This document shows positions 1 through 7,231 of a stretch of DNA of 17,452 bases, in pieces (position 1 is the stretch's first letter; every line of letters begins with the position of its first letter). Source of the DNA: Opitutales bacterium UBA2995. Lineage in GTDB: Bacteria; Verrucomicrobiota; Verrucomicrobiia; Opitutales; UBA2995. The stretch covers positions 1 to 17,452 of the forward strand of contig DDZZ01000005.1 in NCBI GenBank assembly GCA_002346535.1, written 5' to 3'. Under the pieces are notes generated by a model. It was not told the origin of the DNA and did not search any database. It saw nothing but the letters and a program-made list of their open reading frames with translations. Both the position numbers and the translations under genes were made by a program.

Positions 1-104
1 AATTTTCCTGCGAGCCACTGTTTTCCGCTAGCGTACACCGGTGCCAGATCCACCTGCACGGGGCGGGGGTCGAGGGGGTCCAGTCTCCGGATATATATAT
101 ACAT
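1..104 (-). other. Partial GC-rich open frame or dispersed repeat at the left edge
   Basis: On the minus strand an ATG at 104 opens a frame that stays open to the window edge (34 complete codons), with a peptide rich in Arg, Pro and Asp that includes DLAPVYASGKQWLAGK. The DNA is far more GC-rich than the AT-rich bases 105-560 beside it, and the start sits inside an alternating TATATATATA tract (91-101). It may be the start of a gene that runs off the window. It may equally be an edge of a dispersed repeat that is open by chance. I do not recognise a family and no clear ribosome binding site is visible. Confidence 0.3.
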
Positions 105-176
105 CAACCGCCCCCGAAAAAATTATTCCTTTAAAATGTAAGTAGGGCAGAGAAGCTTTGAGTACAAATTATATTT

Positions 177-362
177 TCAAAGGGTAAACCATCCAAACCA
201 TAATCCAATTCCATGGACAATGCCAATTGGGAAAAAGACAGCGCCAGCAATCAATAATCCCCAAGATGCTGCTTTTAAGCAAAGAACGACATGAGTCAGC
301 CATGCAAAAAACAAAGCTATACCCAATAGAATACTAAATACACCCCATGCTGAATCATTCAT
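177..362 (-). CDS. Small two-helix membrane protein, unknown function
   Basis: A 61-residue protein made almost entirely of two hydrophobic segments, at about residues 5-28 and 34-58, joined by a short loop containing one Lys (LKAASWG). This pattern fits a small inner-membrane protein. Trp and Gly content is high. I recognise no family. The start is the ATG at 362; an overlapping ATG lies one base out of frame and no strong Shine-Dalgarno is visible. It stands alone, divergent from the Sel1 gene. It is probably real because the hydrophobic periodicity is clean, but it could be a chance frame in AT-rich DNA. Confidence 0.45.
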   Translation of the reverse strand: MNDSAWGVFSILLGIALFFAWLTHVVLCLKAASWGLLIAGAVFFPIGIVHGIGLWFGWFTL

Positions 363-456
363 ACAGGAATTATTTTGTTAACTTTAATTTTTGCCGCAAG
401 GTTTTTATTAAAAGATGAAACAGCACACTATATGAAGGAAACAAAGAGGTAATCCT

Positions 457-570
457 TTGAAGAATGACGAACGTCACTTCATCCGCATCAACACCATCAT
501 TGAGCACTACCAATTGAACATTGAAGTGTTTCCAATAAGGGTGTTTAAAGGGGAAGGACTAAAGAAATGA
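457..570 (+). CDS. Short ORF (37 aa) translationally coupled to the Sel1 gene
   Basis: A frame beginning with TTG at 457 encodes 37 residues with ordinary protein-like composition (it contains FIRINTIIEHYQLNIEVF). Its TGA at 568-570 overlaps the ATG of the next gene at 567 in the classic ATGA arrangement. An AGAGG stretch at 445-449 lies seven bases before the TTG and could be its ribosome binding site. No ATG occurs in the open stretch. It could be a small protein or leader peptide that couples translation to the Sel1 gene, or the C-terminal remnant of a lost larger gene. I recognise no family. Confidence 0.35.
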   Translation: MKNDERHFIRINTIIEHYQLNIEVFPIRVFKGEGLKK

Positions 571-1025
571 AAACACTCCTATCAATATTTCTGCTCCTCA
601 CCTTCGGTGTGTATGCTTACAGTGAATACACTCCCTCTCCCGAAGAATTTTCGGAATGGAAAGAAGCTGCCGCAAACGGAGACGCAAAAGCTCAGTCAGC
701 TCTCGGTTATATGTATACCAACGGGCATGGAGTTCCTCAACATCATGCGGAAGCATTCAAGTGGTATCGAAAAGCTGCGGAGCAGGGGCATGCAAATGCT
801 CAGTATATGCTTGGAGTTATACATGCTAACGGGAACGGCGTGAAAGAAGACAAAGTCCAAGCCTATGCTTGGTATAACATCGCTGCCACTAATCAGCCCC
901 TGTCCACTAGGTCCAATATTAAGAAAGACGAGGTGGCTGAAAAAATGACCAAAGAGCAAATTGTGGAAGCCCAGAAGCTCTCCCGAGAAATGATCAAAGC
1001 CAACCCGAAGCTATTGGCCGATTAG
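567..1025 (+). CDS. Secreted Sel1-repeat (TPR-like) protein
   Basis: A 152-residue protein with a signal peptide (Lys2 followed by a Leu/Phe-rich core to about residue 17). Two Sel1 repeats follow: about residues 38-73, carrying the A-Q-x-x-L-G-x-M-Y and G-V-x-x-x-x-x-E-A-x-x-W-Y-x-K-A-A signatures, and about 74-109 (A-Q-Y-M-L-G ... A-Y-A-W-Y-N-I-A-A). A charged helical tail contains an EQI-x-x-A-Q motif typical of the end of such proteins. Sel1 repeats form alpha-solenoids used for protein-protein contacts, often in the periplasm. The ATG at 567 is preceded by a purine-rich GGGGAAGGA at 551-559. The specific partner or pathway cannot be inferred. Its tail overlaps the convergent gene at 1022-1231 by four bases. 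Confidence 0.9.
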   Translation: MKTLLSIFLLLTFGVYAYSEYTPSPEEFSEWKEAAANGDAKAQSALGYMYTNGHGVPQHHAEAFKWYRKAAEQGHANAQYMLGVIHANGNGVKEDKVQAYAWYNIAATNQPLSTRSNIKKDEVAEKMTKEQIVEAQKLSREMIKANPKLLAD

Positions 1026-1231
1026 CCCACCGCTTCCAGCCTCTTAAGTTCCGCCATTCTCTTTCTCGCTGCCGCCAGCGTATCCTCATAATCCTGCTGG
1101 GTTACCATCGGGCGCTCTGAAACTTGCTCAACATTTTCTCTAGCTCTAAGTGATTGATTCCATGCCTTTTCAAGGGCAATGGAGAGATGCATCAAATCCC
1201 TGATGACGGGCTTCAACTCACCGTTGTTCAA
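1022..1231 (-). CDS. Small helical protein with TTG start, unknown function
   Basis: A 69-residue soluble protein, probably helical. It begins with a long amphipathic stretch (PVIRDLMHLSIALEKAW) and ends in a Lys/Arg/Ala-rich helix (AAARKRMAELKRLEA). The start codon is TTG at 1231, supported by a perfect GAGGAGG Shine-Dalgarno just upstream on the minus strand. This is the strongest reason to think the gene is real. It ends tail-to-tail with the Sel1 gene, overlapping it by four bases. I do not recognise a family. Confidence 0.6.
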   Translation of the reverse strand: MNNGELKPVIRDLMHLSIALEKAWNQSLRARENVEQVSERPMVTQQDYEDTLAAARKRMAELKRLEAVG

Positions 1232-1234
1232 TTT

Positions 1235-1241
1235 CCTCCTC
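1235..1241 (-). promoter_or_regulatory. Strong Shine-Dalgarno that fixes a TTG start
   Basis: The minus strand reads GAGGAGG here, three bases before the TTG at 1231. It is the best anti-SD match seen in this part of the window, and it selects a non-ATG start for the 69-residue protein. Confidence 0.6.
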
Positions 1242-1307
1242 TATTCCAAGTTAGATTGAAAATCTCCTCTTCATTTCGTTTTCGGGATTGTAGCAGATAA
1301 ATGTAAG

Positions 1308-2993
1308 TCAGTTAACTGCTGGATAACGTAACTTAATCCGAAGCTTGCCATTCAATCCATCTATTCGCAACAGAACGCGAAACCTCTTCATCTTCTCAGC
1401 GCTCTTCTCAAAGGATGTCGAAGAAGCATCGAGTTCTAAGTTGTAGGTTTCAAATCTTCCAGTTGGAAGGGCATTTGAAGCGCCCACCTCTTTCAGAGAA
1501 AGCTGGCACTGTCTTATTGTGCCTTCCAGTTCATAATCAAATGAGACAGTCTCAAATACAGCATTGGAAGCCAGCCAAACGAAAGAATCCCCTTTTGCCT
1601 TCACTTCCACAGATTCTATTTCAAGCGTCTCATCTGCCTCGGATAGTTTCACCTTGCTCGGCGATCGGACAAGGTGCCATTCGGACAATATATCAATGCC
1701 TCTATCTACTGTCTCGCCAATCTCTTTCAGCTTACCATCCAACGACGCTCTCAGAGCCTCCGTCAAACCATGCCCCACTTTTCGCCAATCGTTTGGTTCC
1801 AGGACTTTACCGCTCATGCCCTCGCCCCGATGGTAAGGGGTCTCGAGGGTAAATGATAAAGCTCCATAGGCTCTATAGAAGAATGTCGTGTTTGTCATGT
1901 CATAGTTAGCATTTGTCCAATTCATGGCTCCACCTATGCCGCGCTTTAAGAATTCGCTGAACGGTGCAGGACAGCTTTCAGGAGAGAATTCTTCAAGTAT
2001 CGCTGCAAATTTACAAAATTCCTTCCACTCATCCTCGCTGATTATCGAAAGCTTTGGCGGGACAAGATAAACTGGACCTCCCGGCGTCGGAGCATGGAGA
2101 TCAAACGAGTAATCAACCCTACCAGAGCTTTTTGAACGGACTGCTTCAAGTATAGCATCAATTTCAGGTCTGATGGGATCTAAACAGTAGTCGCGATTAA
2201 AATCCCGGGGTTCTCTATCCTTTCCATAGTACCCTAGCCAAACGCCATCTGTGTCCACAAAAGGGACAAAATAGAAATCAGCCTTTTTCAGGATTTTTGG
2301 ATCGGCTAAGATATTTCTTACTATACCTTCAAGCACGAAAGATCCGGTAACCTCACCAGAGTGTGCTCGGGCTGTATACCATACTTGCTTTTTACCTTTC
2401 CCCCTTTTGTCGGATATTTCCAGCAGTTTAGAGGGCCTTCCACCTTCACTCTTTGTCAACGTTGAAATCCGCACAAACTCGCTATCCTGGATAGACGAGA
2501 AGAACGCATCTAATTCCGTCGGACCATAAGGATAACAGTAATAGACATGCACTTCGTTCGATTCGCAGGGGATATCAAAGACAAATCTATTATGTTCTGG
2601 CTGATATTCGCATGCCGATGGCTGAATGCGCTTGAAAGGGTCATTATCAAAAGCTCTGTAGACAGGTACAGCAGCGCCGAGCGAATTACTGCCAAGTGCT
2701 TCATTGGTTCGCTCCCAAATGCAAGTAATTTTTTTTCCTTTGGCTCCATTTATTCGAAAACCGAACCACATGGATCGCGGACTTCCCCACTTTTGCGCAG
2801 CAAAGTGAACTACATCTCCCTCAATTCTTATATCTTCGGCATTCCCCATCGGTAGATTTTTATCCACATTCACCGCATACGTCTCTTCAGTACTTGATAA
2901 AGCAATCCCCCCTATGGCAATTATGAACAGCGTTACTGCCTTCATTCTCAGAGATTTATTTATAGGAAATTTAATTGTTCCGGTTTTATTCAT
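1308..2993 (-). CDS. Secreted M14-family zinc carboxypeptidase
   Basis: A 561-residue exported metallopeptidase. A basic N-terminus and hydrophobic core (about residues 17-33) form a signal peptide. Met17 (position 2945) gives a more conventional signal and may be the true start. An N-terminal beta-sandwich domain (about 45-165) resembles the domain that precedes the catalytic unit in cytosolic-carboxypeptidase-like M14 enzymes. The peptidase domain (about 170-410) shows the M14 residues: zinc ligands His211 and Glu214 in ARAHSGE, the Asn266-Arg267 carboxylate-binding pair in RDFNRDY, zinc ligand His300 in SFDLHAPTPG, and catalytic Glu384 in FTLETPY. About 150 C-terminal residues look like an extra beta-rich domain. 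It probably removes C-terminal residues from peptides outside the cytoplasm. It is divergent from the PHP phosphodiesterase gene, with 297 bp between them. Confidence 0.92.
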   Translation of the reverse strand: MNKTGTIKFPINKSLRMKAVTLFIIAIGGIALSSTEETYAVNVDKNLPMGNAEDIRIEGDVVHFAAQKWGSPRSMWFGFRINGAKGKKITCIWERTNEALGSNSLGAAVPVYRAFDNDPFKRIQPSACEYQPEHNRFVFDIPCESNEVHVYYCYPYGPTELDAFFSSIQDSEFVRISTLTKSEGGRPSKLLEISDKRGKGKKQVWYTARAHSGEVTGSFVLEGIVRNILADPKILKKADFYFVPFVDTDGVWLGYYGKDREPRDFNRDYCLDPIRPEIDAILEAVRSKSSGRVDYSFDLHAPTPGGPVYLVPPKLSIISEDEWKEFCKFAAILEEFSPESCPAPFSEFLKRGIGGAMNWTNANYDMTNTTFFYRAYGALSFTLETPYHRGEGMSGKVLEPNDWRKVGHGLTEALRASLDGKLKEIGETVDRGIDILSEWHLVRSPSKVKLSEADETLEIESVEVKAKGDSFVWLASNAVFETVSFDYELEGTIRQCQLSLKEVGASNALPTGRFETYNLELDASSTSFEKSAEKMKRFRVLLRIDGLNGKLRIKLRYPAVN

Positions 2994-3163
2994 AAGACAA
3001 TCTTAGTGGCGACGCCGCTAATAGCAAATCCCTATTAGTAGAAAAGGTTTCTCTTACTTAGATATTTATACAGTTATAGGTTCCTTGGTGTTTTCATCAT
3101 CGTTTTCAGCAATGGGTCGGATACGGAAGCGTGTCAGAAGATGCAGTATCAATAGAATTGTGA

Positions 3164-3202
3164 GGGATGCCGCTAGCGCGGCCGCTCTGGCATTCCCTTT
3201 TT
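3164..3202 (+). repeat. Imperfect palindrome with T-run (terminator-like or REP-like element)
   Basis: The arms GGGATGCC (3164-3171) and GGCATTCCC (3189-3197) pair with one bulge around a self-complementary GCGGCCGC core (3178-3185). Five Ts follow (3198-3202). The form is that of a plus-strand intrinsic terminator, but no plus-strand gene ends upstream. A dispersed extragenic palindrome is therefore equally likely. It is a GC-rich patch in otherwise AT-rich intergenic DNA. Confidence 0.45.
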
Positions 3203-3230
3203 GGCGGCCACCTGCTAGCTTTTCAAAATG

Positions 3231-3259
3231 TTGACGTTTAGTATTAGCAAATAAACAAT
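3231..3259 (+). promoter_or_regulatory. Candidate sigma70-type promoter for the PHP phosphodiesterase gene
   Basis: TTGACG at 3231-3236 is separated by 17 bases from AACAAT at 3254-3259 (5/6 and 4/6 consensus matches). This would start transcription about 25 bases before the ATG at 3291. It was found by eye only. Confidence 0.35.
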
Positions 3260-3290
3260 GTTCCTTAATGGATAAGCTCTCCTAATTTAT

Positions 3291-4478
3291 ATGAAATCAT
3301 TTATTTTCATCATACCATCTGCGGTTCTCTTGACTGTTTCTATTTTCGGACACGGCTCCGCAGACAATCCTCCTGGAGACGAAGTACGGAAGATCGTATT
3401 CCCCGACACAACTTCTTACCAGACCCTGGTGTTTGACCCGCATACCCATTCCGTTTTTTCGGACGGTCATGTTTGGCCTCGCATCCGCGTAGGGGAGGCA
3501 TTTCGGGATGGCTTGGATGCCCTGGCGATTACCGAACACCTGGAATATCAGCCTCATATTGCCGATATCCCCCATCCTGACCGTAACCGCGCCTACGAAG
3601 ACGCGGTCCAAGCTGCCAGTCATTCGGATCTGATAATCGTCCCCGGAGCAGAAATTACAAGGGATATGCCTGCAAGCCACATGAATGCATTATTTATTTT
3701 GGATGCAAACGAACTATATTGGGTTCCTAAATCTGCAGAACCATATAACTCAAGGGTGTTCACAGATACTGCCCTTCAATGGCCTCCCCAAAATGCTGTC
3801 AAGGCCGCCAACGAACAGGGTGCCTTTGTCTTCTGGAACCACGCCTGGTGGACTAAGGATTTTCCAAATGGGATTCCCTCTGTTTCGGATTTCCACTTAA
3901 ATAACATACGGGACGGCTTGCTGCATGGCATCGAAATCGCCAATGGGGAAGATTATTCAGAAGAAGCCTTCCAGATAGCTCTCGATAACGGCCTTACGTT
4001 AATCGGTTCCTCAGATGTTCATAATTTAGTCGACTGGGATTATCAACCACACAAAGGTGGTCATCGTCCAGTTACCCTGGTCCTCGCTAGCGAACGGACA
4101 ACCGACTCCATGAAGGAAGCAATGTTCGGCCGGCGTACCGTAGTGTGGTTCAAAAACCTGTTAATTGGGCGCGCCCAACACTTAAATCCATTACTGGAAG
4201 CTTGCTTGTCGCTGCACGACGCTTCATACACCCCCAAGGATATATTAACCGTTTCTATAACCAACAAATCAGACGCCGATTTCCAACTGAGAAATCTCAG
4301 CCCTTTTGGTTTTCATGACCAGGGAGATCTCATCACCGTTGCCCAACACAGTACTCAGAGGTTTATGGTCAAAACAGGTTTAAGGATAGAATCTATTGTC
4401 TTGGAATTTGAGGTTCTTAACGCCTATACTGCTCCCAGGAAAACCGCTACCCTTGTTTTGCAAAGCCAGATCCGGTGA
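3291..4478 (+). CDS. Secreted PHP-domain phosphodiesterase, Sb-PDE-like
   Basis: A 395-residue exported hydrolase. Residues 1-24 form a signal peptide ending near GSADN. The PHP metal-site residues appear in order: His51-x-His53 and Asp58 in DPHTHSVFSDGH, Glu82-His83 in AITEHLE, Glu121 in PGAEITR, His130, His184 in FWNHAWW, and Asp242-x-His244 in SSDVHN. The arrangement, including the Trp-rich NHAWW segment and a C-terminal beta-sandwich domain from about residue 300, matches the Sb-PDE group of PHP enzymes. The namesake Sphingobium enzyme hydrolyses organophosphate diesters with a multinuclear metal centre. The natural substrate here is unknown: a phosphodiester such as a glycerophosphodiester or phosphonate monoester would fit the neighbouring aminophosphonate genes. 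The ATG at 3291 has no clear Shine-Dalgarno. It ends only 26 bp from the broken HD-domain gene. Confidence 0.88.
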   Translation: MKSFIFIIPSAVLLTVSIFGHGSADNPPGDEVRKIVFPDTTSYQTLVFDPHTHSVFSDGHVWPRIRVGEAFRDGLDALAITEHLEYQPHIADIPHPDRNRAYEDAVQAASHSDLIIVPGAEITRDMPASHMNALFILDANELYWVPKSAEPYNSRVFTDTALQWPPQNAVKAANEQGAFVFWNHAWWTKDFPNGIPSVSDFHLNNIRDGLLHGIEIANGEDYSEEAFQIALDNGLTLIGSSDVHNLVDWDYQPHKGGHRPVTLVLASERTTDSMKEAMFGRRTVVWFKNLLIGRAQHLNPLLEACLSLHDASYTPKDILTVSITNKSDADFQLRNLSPFGFHDQGDLITVAQHSTQRFMVKTGLRIESIVLEFEVLNAYTAPRKTATLVLQSQIR

Positions 4479-4504
4479 ACCGAATATCTAAATTTACTCC
4501 ACGG

Positions 4505-4729
4505 TCACAGATTTTCCAAATCAGCATCGGGCCTGCCCATCACATGCCCATAATCGTGCAACAGTGCAGCGGCAATAAGCCCATCTGAGCCGCCATCTTG
4601 TTCAATAAACCACGCCGTTTGCAGCGCGTGCTCTGTTTGCGTCACAGCTTCTCCACCGTCGTAAAGCGCATCGCCATTTTTGCGAAAATTATCCATGATC
4701 TCATCAATAATATCAGGCATGGTCATCAT
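4505..4729 (-). pseudogene. Truncated phosphonate-operon HD-domain protein (PhnZ/TmpB-like N-terminus)
   Basis: A 74-residue remnant of the HD-domain family associated with phosphonate degradation operons, whose characterised members include the di-iron oxygenases PhnZ and TmpB. Full-length relatives have about 180-200 residues. Numbered from the first Met, it keeps Tyr23 and Glu27, His34 in TQTEHALQ, and the His58-Asp59 pair in ALLHDYGH. It stops about 15 residues later, so the remaining metal ligands and helices are absent. The next bases belong to the convergent PHP gene, so the 3' two-thirds were deleted. ATGs occur at 4729, 4726 and 4720; a GAGAGG at 4730-4735 favours 4726 or 4720. It is the last gene of the phnW-pbfA operon, 82 bp after pbfA. 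The product is unlikely to be catalytic. Confidence 0.75.
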
Positions 4730-4811
4730 CCTCTCGTATCCGAAGTGCTTGCACGATTGAAAAATTGCTCCTTAGTTATCAGTCATTAGTCACAAGAAAT
4801 TCGAAATGGGT

Positions 4812-6083
4812 TCATCTTGATTCGCGGAGTGCATTTCGACAGTGTTCCTGAAACTCGGCCAGGTCCTCTTTCTGGTGGGCCAGGGAAAAATAAAGCTTGG
4901 TTCCCATGGGATTCAAAAAGACCCCCGATTCAAGCAGCTTAAGCATGAATCGGCGCCCACGCGCTCGATCGGATCTCAACCAGCTTTGCTGATCCACGAC
5001 CGGTTCATCGGAAAAAGCCACCTGAGCCAAAGGACCGTCACCCAGGACCTGGGCCAATTCCCCTTCATCCTGAAGAATCTCGGCGATCCCTTCCCGCAAA
5101 CTCAGTCCAGTCTCATGCAACCAGGGATAAACGTGGTCCTCACTCAGAACATCCAGGGTGGCCAGTGCGGCGGCGGCCGAAACCGGATTGCCACCGGCCG
5201 TTGAGGCTGACCAGACATATTGGGGACCGGGATAACGTTTTTCCTCAACCACGTCCATGACTTCAGCCCGGCCACCATAGGCTCCAATGGGAAATCCACC
5301 GCCCAAAGCCTTCCCGTAAGCAACCAGGTCAGGTTCGACACCGTAGTATTCCTGAGCACCACCGAGGGCCAAACGAAACCCGGTTACAACCTCATCAAAG
5401 ATCAACAGAATACCCTTTCGTTTGGTAATCTCGCGCAAGCCTTTGAGAAAGCCGGCCCTCGGTATCAGGCAACGATGAAGGGGTTCGACAATGACAGCGG
5501 CCAACTCGGAAGCGTGGTTGTTGATGGTTTTTTCCGCCGCAACAAGATCGTTGTAGGGAGCGACCAGGACCTTGTCGTTAATCCAACTGGCGCCGGTTCC
5601 AGAATCATCCGGCTTAGGCAAAGCGGAGGGTTTCCCGGCAATCATGCTAGCCACGCCGACGGGGTGTTGACCATGGTAGGCGCCTTCCAACTTCATCACC
5701 TTGGGTCGACCGGTGGCTGTGGTGGCGACACGCAGACACAACAAGGTTGCTTCCGTACCCGAAGCAACGAACCGGATGTGTTCCACACAGGGACTGATAT
5801 TGGCGATCCGTTCCCCCAACTCAACGGCCGGAAGATTCACACTGGCGAAGTTGGCTCCAAATCGCATTTGCCGTTGGGCGGCTTCTAGCACTTTCGGATG
5901 AGCATGACCGACCAGGGCCGACCCCCAGGCCATGGTCATGTCCAGATATTGCCGATTCTCCGTATCCCAAACACGACAACCTTGTCCGCGGGATATGACG
6001 GGAACTAAATCCGGGGGAAATCCATATTCGCCGTTAGATCCGCCGGGGAAGATTTCGAGGGCTCTTTCACGAAATGATTTCAT
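4812..6083 (-). CDS. pbfA: Class III PLP enzyme, probable (R)-1-hydroxy-2-aminoethylphosphonate ammonia-lyase
   Basis: A 423-residue fold-type I PLP protein of the class III aminotransferase/glutamate-1-semialdehyde aminomutase group. Visible features are the phosphate-binding SGTEAT (109-113), YHGQH (136-140), IVEP (198-201), Asp230 in IFDEVVTGFR, and the Schiff-base Lys258 in AYGKALGGGFPIG. The N-terminus does not look like a housekeeping HemL. Class III enzymes of this kind next to phnW are the recurrent PbfA. PbfA eliminates ammonia from (R)-1-hydroxy-2-aminoethylphosphonate to give phosphonoacetaldehyde, so that hydroxylated 2-AEP can join the PhnW pathway. The start overlaps the phnW stop in an ATGA, indicating translational coupling. 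The PbfA call rests mainly on context; a transaminase or aminomutase is the alternative. Confidence 0.78.
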   Translation of the reverse strand: MKSFRERALEIFPGGSNGEYGFPPDLVPVISRGQGCRVWDTENRQYLDMTMAWGSALVGHAHPKVLEAAQRQMRFGANFASVNLPAVELGERIANISPCVEHIRFVASGTEATLLCLRVATTATGRPKVMKLEGAYHGQHPVGVASMIAGKPSALPKPDDSGTGASWINDKVLVAPYNDLVAAEKTINNHASELAAVIVEPLHRCLIPRAGFLKGLREITKRKGILLIFDEVVTGFRLALGGAQEYYGVEPDLVAYGKALGGGFPIGAYGGRAEVMDVVEEKRYPGPQYVWSASTAGGNPVSAAAALATLDVLSEDHVYPWLHETGLSLREGIAEILQDEGELAQVLGDGPLAQVAFSDEPVVDQQSWLRSDRARGRRFMLKLLESGVFLNPMGTKLYFSLAHQKEDLAEFQEHCRNALRESR

Positions 6084-7219
6084 GCCTGGAGACTGATATC
6101 TAATTCTTCAATGGTTCGGGCAATGGCCGCGAGGAGAGCATCAATGTCGGCTGGGAAGATGCGGCCGATGGAACCGATTCGGAACGTATCGGCCTGGCTG
6201 ATTTTGCCTGGGTAAATGATAAATCCCTTGTCGCTCAAGCTGCGGTAGAATTCCTGAAAATTAAACTTCGGATCCTTGGGGAAATGAAAGGAAGTAATGA
6301 TGTCACTTTGGACCGAGGCGTCGAGGTAGGATTTGAACCCGAGGCGTTTCATGCCTTTCATCAGGGCCCGGTGGTTGGAGGCATAGCGTGCGGTTCGGGC
6401 TTTGATTCCCCCCTCCTCTTCCATTTCGCGTATGGCCTGGGCAAAGGCCAGGATGGAGTGAGTGGGCGGGGTGTAACGAAACTGGCCATTGCCTTCAAAG
6501 CATTTCCATTGAGCCAGAAGGTCCAGGCACAAACTCCGGGCATTCCCTTCACTGGCCACCAACAAATCCCGACGGGCAAAGATGAAAGAAAAGCCCGGCA
6601 CACCCTCGAAGCATTTATTGGGTGAGGAGACCAAATAATCAATCCCGGCCTCATCAAAGTCGATGGGCATGCCCCCGAAACTGCTCATGGCATCCACCAG
6701 GTAAATGCATTGATGCTTTTTGACAACCTGCCCAATTTTTTCAATGGGATTAAGAAGACCAGTGGTGGTTTCACAATGGACGGATGCCAGATGGGTAATG
6801 GCGGGATCCGATTCCAAGGTGCGGTCGATCTCATCCAGGTCGGGGGTTTGATCTTCGGAGCTTCGAATGACGGTGGACGGAATCTTGAGGTATTCGGCCA
6901 TGGCCACCATGCGTTCCCCATAAGTGCCATTGGCCAGGAGAAGCAGTTTGCCATCGGGAGGGACCGCGGATCCGAGCATGGCCTCCACCCCAAAACTGCC
7001 GCTGCCCTGCATGAAAACCAACTCAAAACCTTTCTCACGCGACAATCCAGCCTGCTGCAAGAGTTCCTGGCGGAGTTGGCCGACCAGGTTGTTGAATTCC
7101 CAATGCCAGGAGCCAGCATCGTGCAACATGGCCTGCTTGACCGATAAACTTGTGGTCAAGGGTCCCGGGGTAAAGAGTAGTTTGTCTCTAGCCGCCGAAA
7201 TTTGGTTTGGATCATTCAT
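6080..7219 (-). CDS. phnW: 2-Aminoethylphosphonate:pyruvate aminotransferase
   Basis: A 379-residue class V (fold-type I) aminotransferase. PhnW converts 2-aminoethylphosphonate and pyruvate to phosphonoacetaldehyde and alanine in the cytoplasm. Diagnostic stretches are LLFTPGPLTTS (14-24), the QGSGSFGVEA cofactor region (71-80), Asp176 in VDAMSSFGG, Lys202 in SSPNKCFEGVPGF as the PLP lysine, and a C-terminal Arg in FRIGSIGR. Length and motif order are normal for PhnW. The ATG at 7219 follows the PHP gene by 12 bp, with GAAGG just before it. The downstream gene overlaps by 4 bp. No phosphonoacetaldehyde hydrolase (PhnX), dehydrogenase (PhnY) or phosphonoacetate hydrolase (PhnA) is present in the window. 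Confidence 0.92.
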   Translation of the reverse strand: MNDPNQISAARDKLLFTPGPLTTSLSVKQAMLHDAGSWHWEFNNLVGQLRQELLQQAGLSREKGFELVFMQGSGSFGVEAMLGSAVPPDGKLLLLANGTYGERMVAMAEYLKIPSTVIRSSEDQTPDLDEIDRTLESDPAITHLASVHCETTTGLLNPIEKIGQVVKKHQCIYLVDAMSSFGGMPIDFDEAGIDYLVSSPNKCFEGVPGFSFIFARRDLLVASEGNARSLCLDLLAQWKCFEGNGQFRYTPPTHSILAFAQAIREMEEEGGIKARTARYASNHRALMKGMKRLGFKSYLDASVQSDIITSFHFPKDPKFNFQEFYRSLSDKGFIIYPGKISQADTFRIGSIGRIFPADIDALLAAIARTIEELDISLQA

Positions 7220-7231
7220 AGGCCTTCGTCT

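Larger units (their letters stand above)
3066..3281 (-). other. Open frame without a start codon: possible membrane-anchored C-terminal remnant
   Basis: On the minus strand a frame is open from 3281 (just after a TAG) down to a TAA at 3066-3068. It encodes about 71 residues: a basic stretch, one good hydrophobic segment (ALAASLTILLILHLL), then a basic-to-acidic tail (RFRIRPIAENDDENTKEP). That is the usual layout of a membrane protein C-terminus. There is no ATG or GTG in the frame, so it may be a gene remnant or chance. Its coding reading also runs through the palindrome at 3164-3197. Confidence 0.18.

Noticed and set aside
5220..5888. 222-codon plus-strand open frame
   Set aside because: It is antisense to the class III PLP gene, has no family-like motifs, and the minus strand encodes an obvious enzyme across the whole interval.
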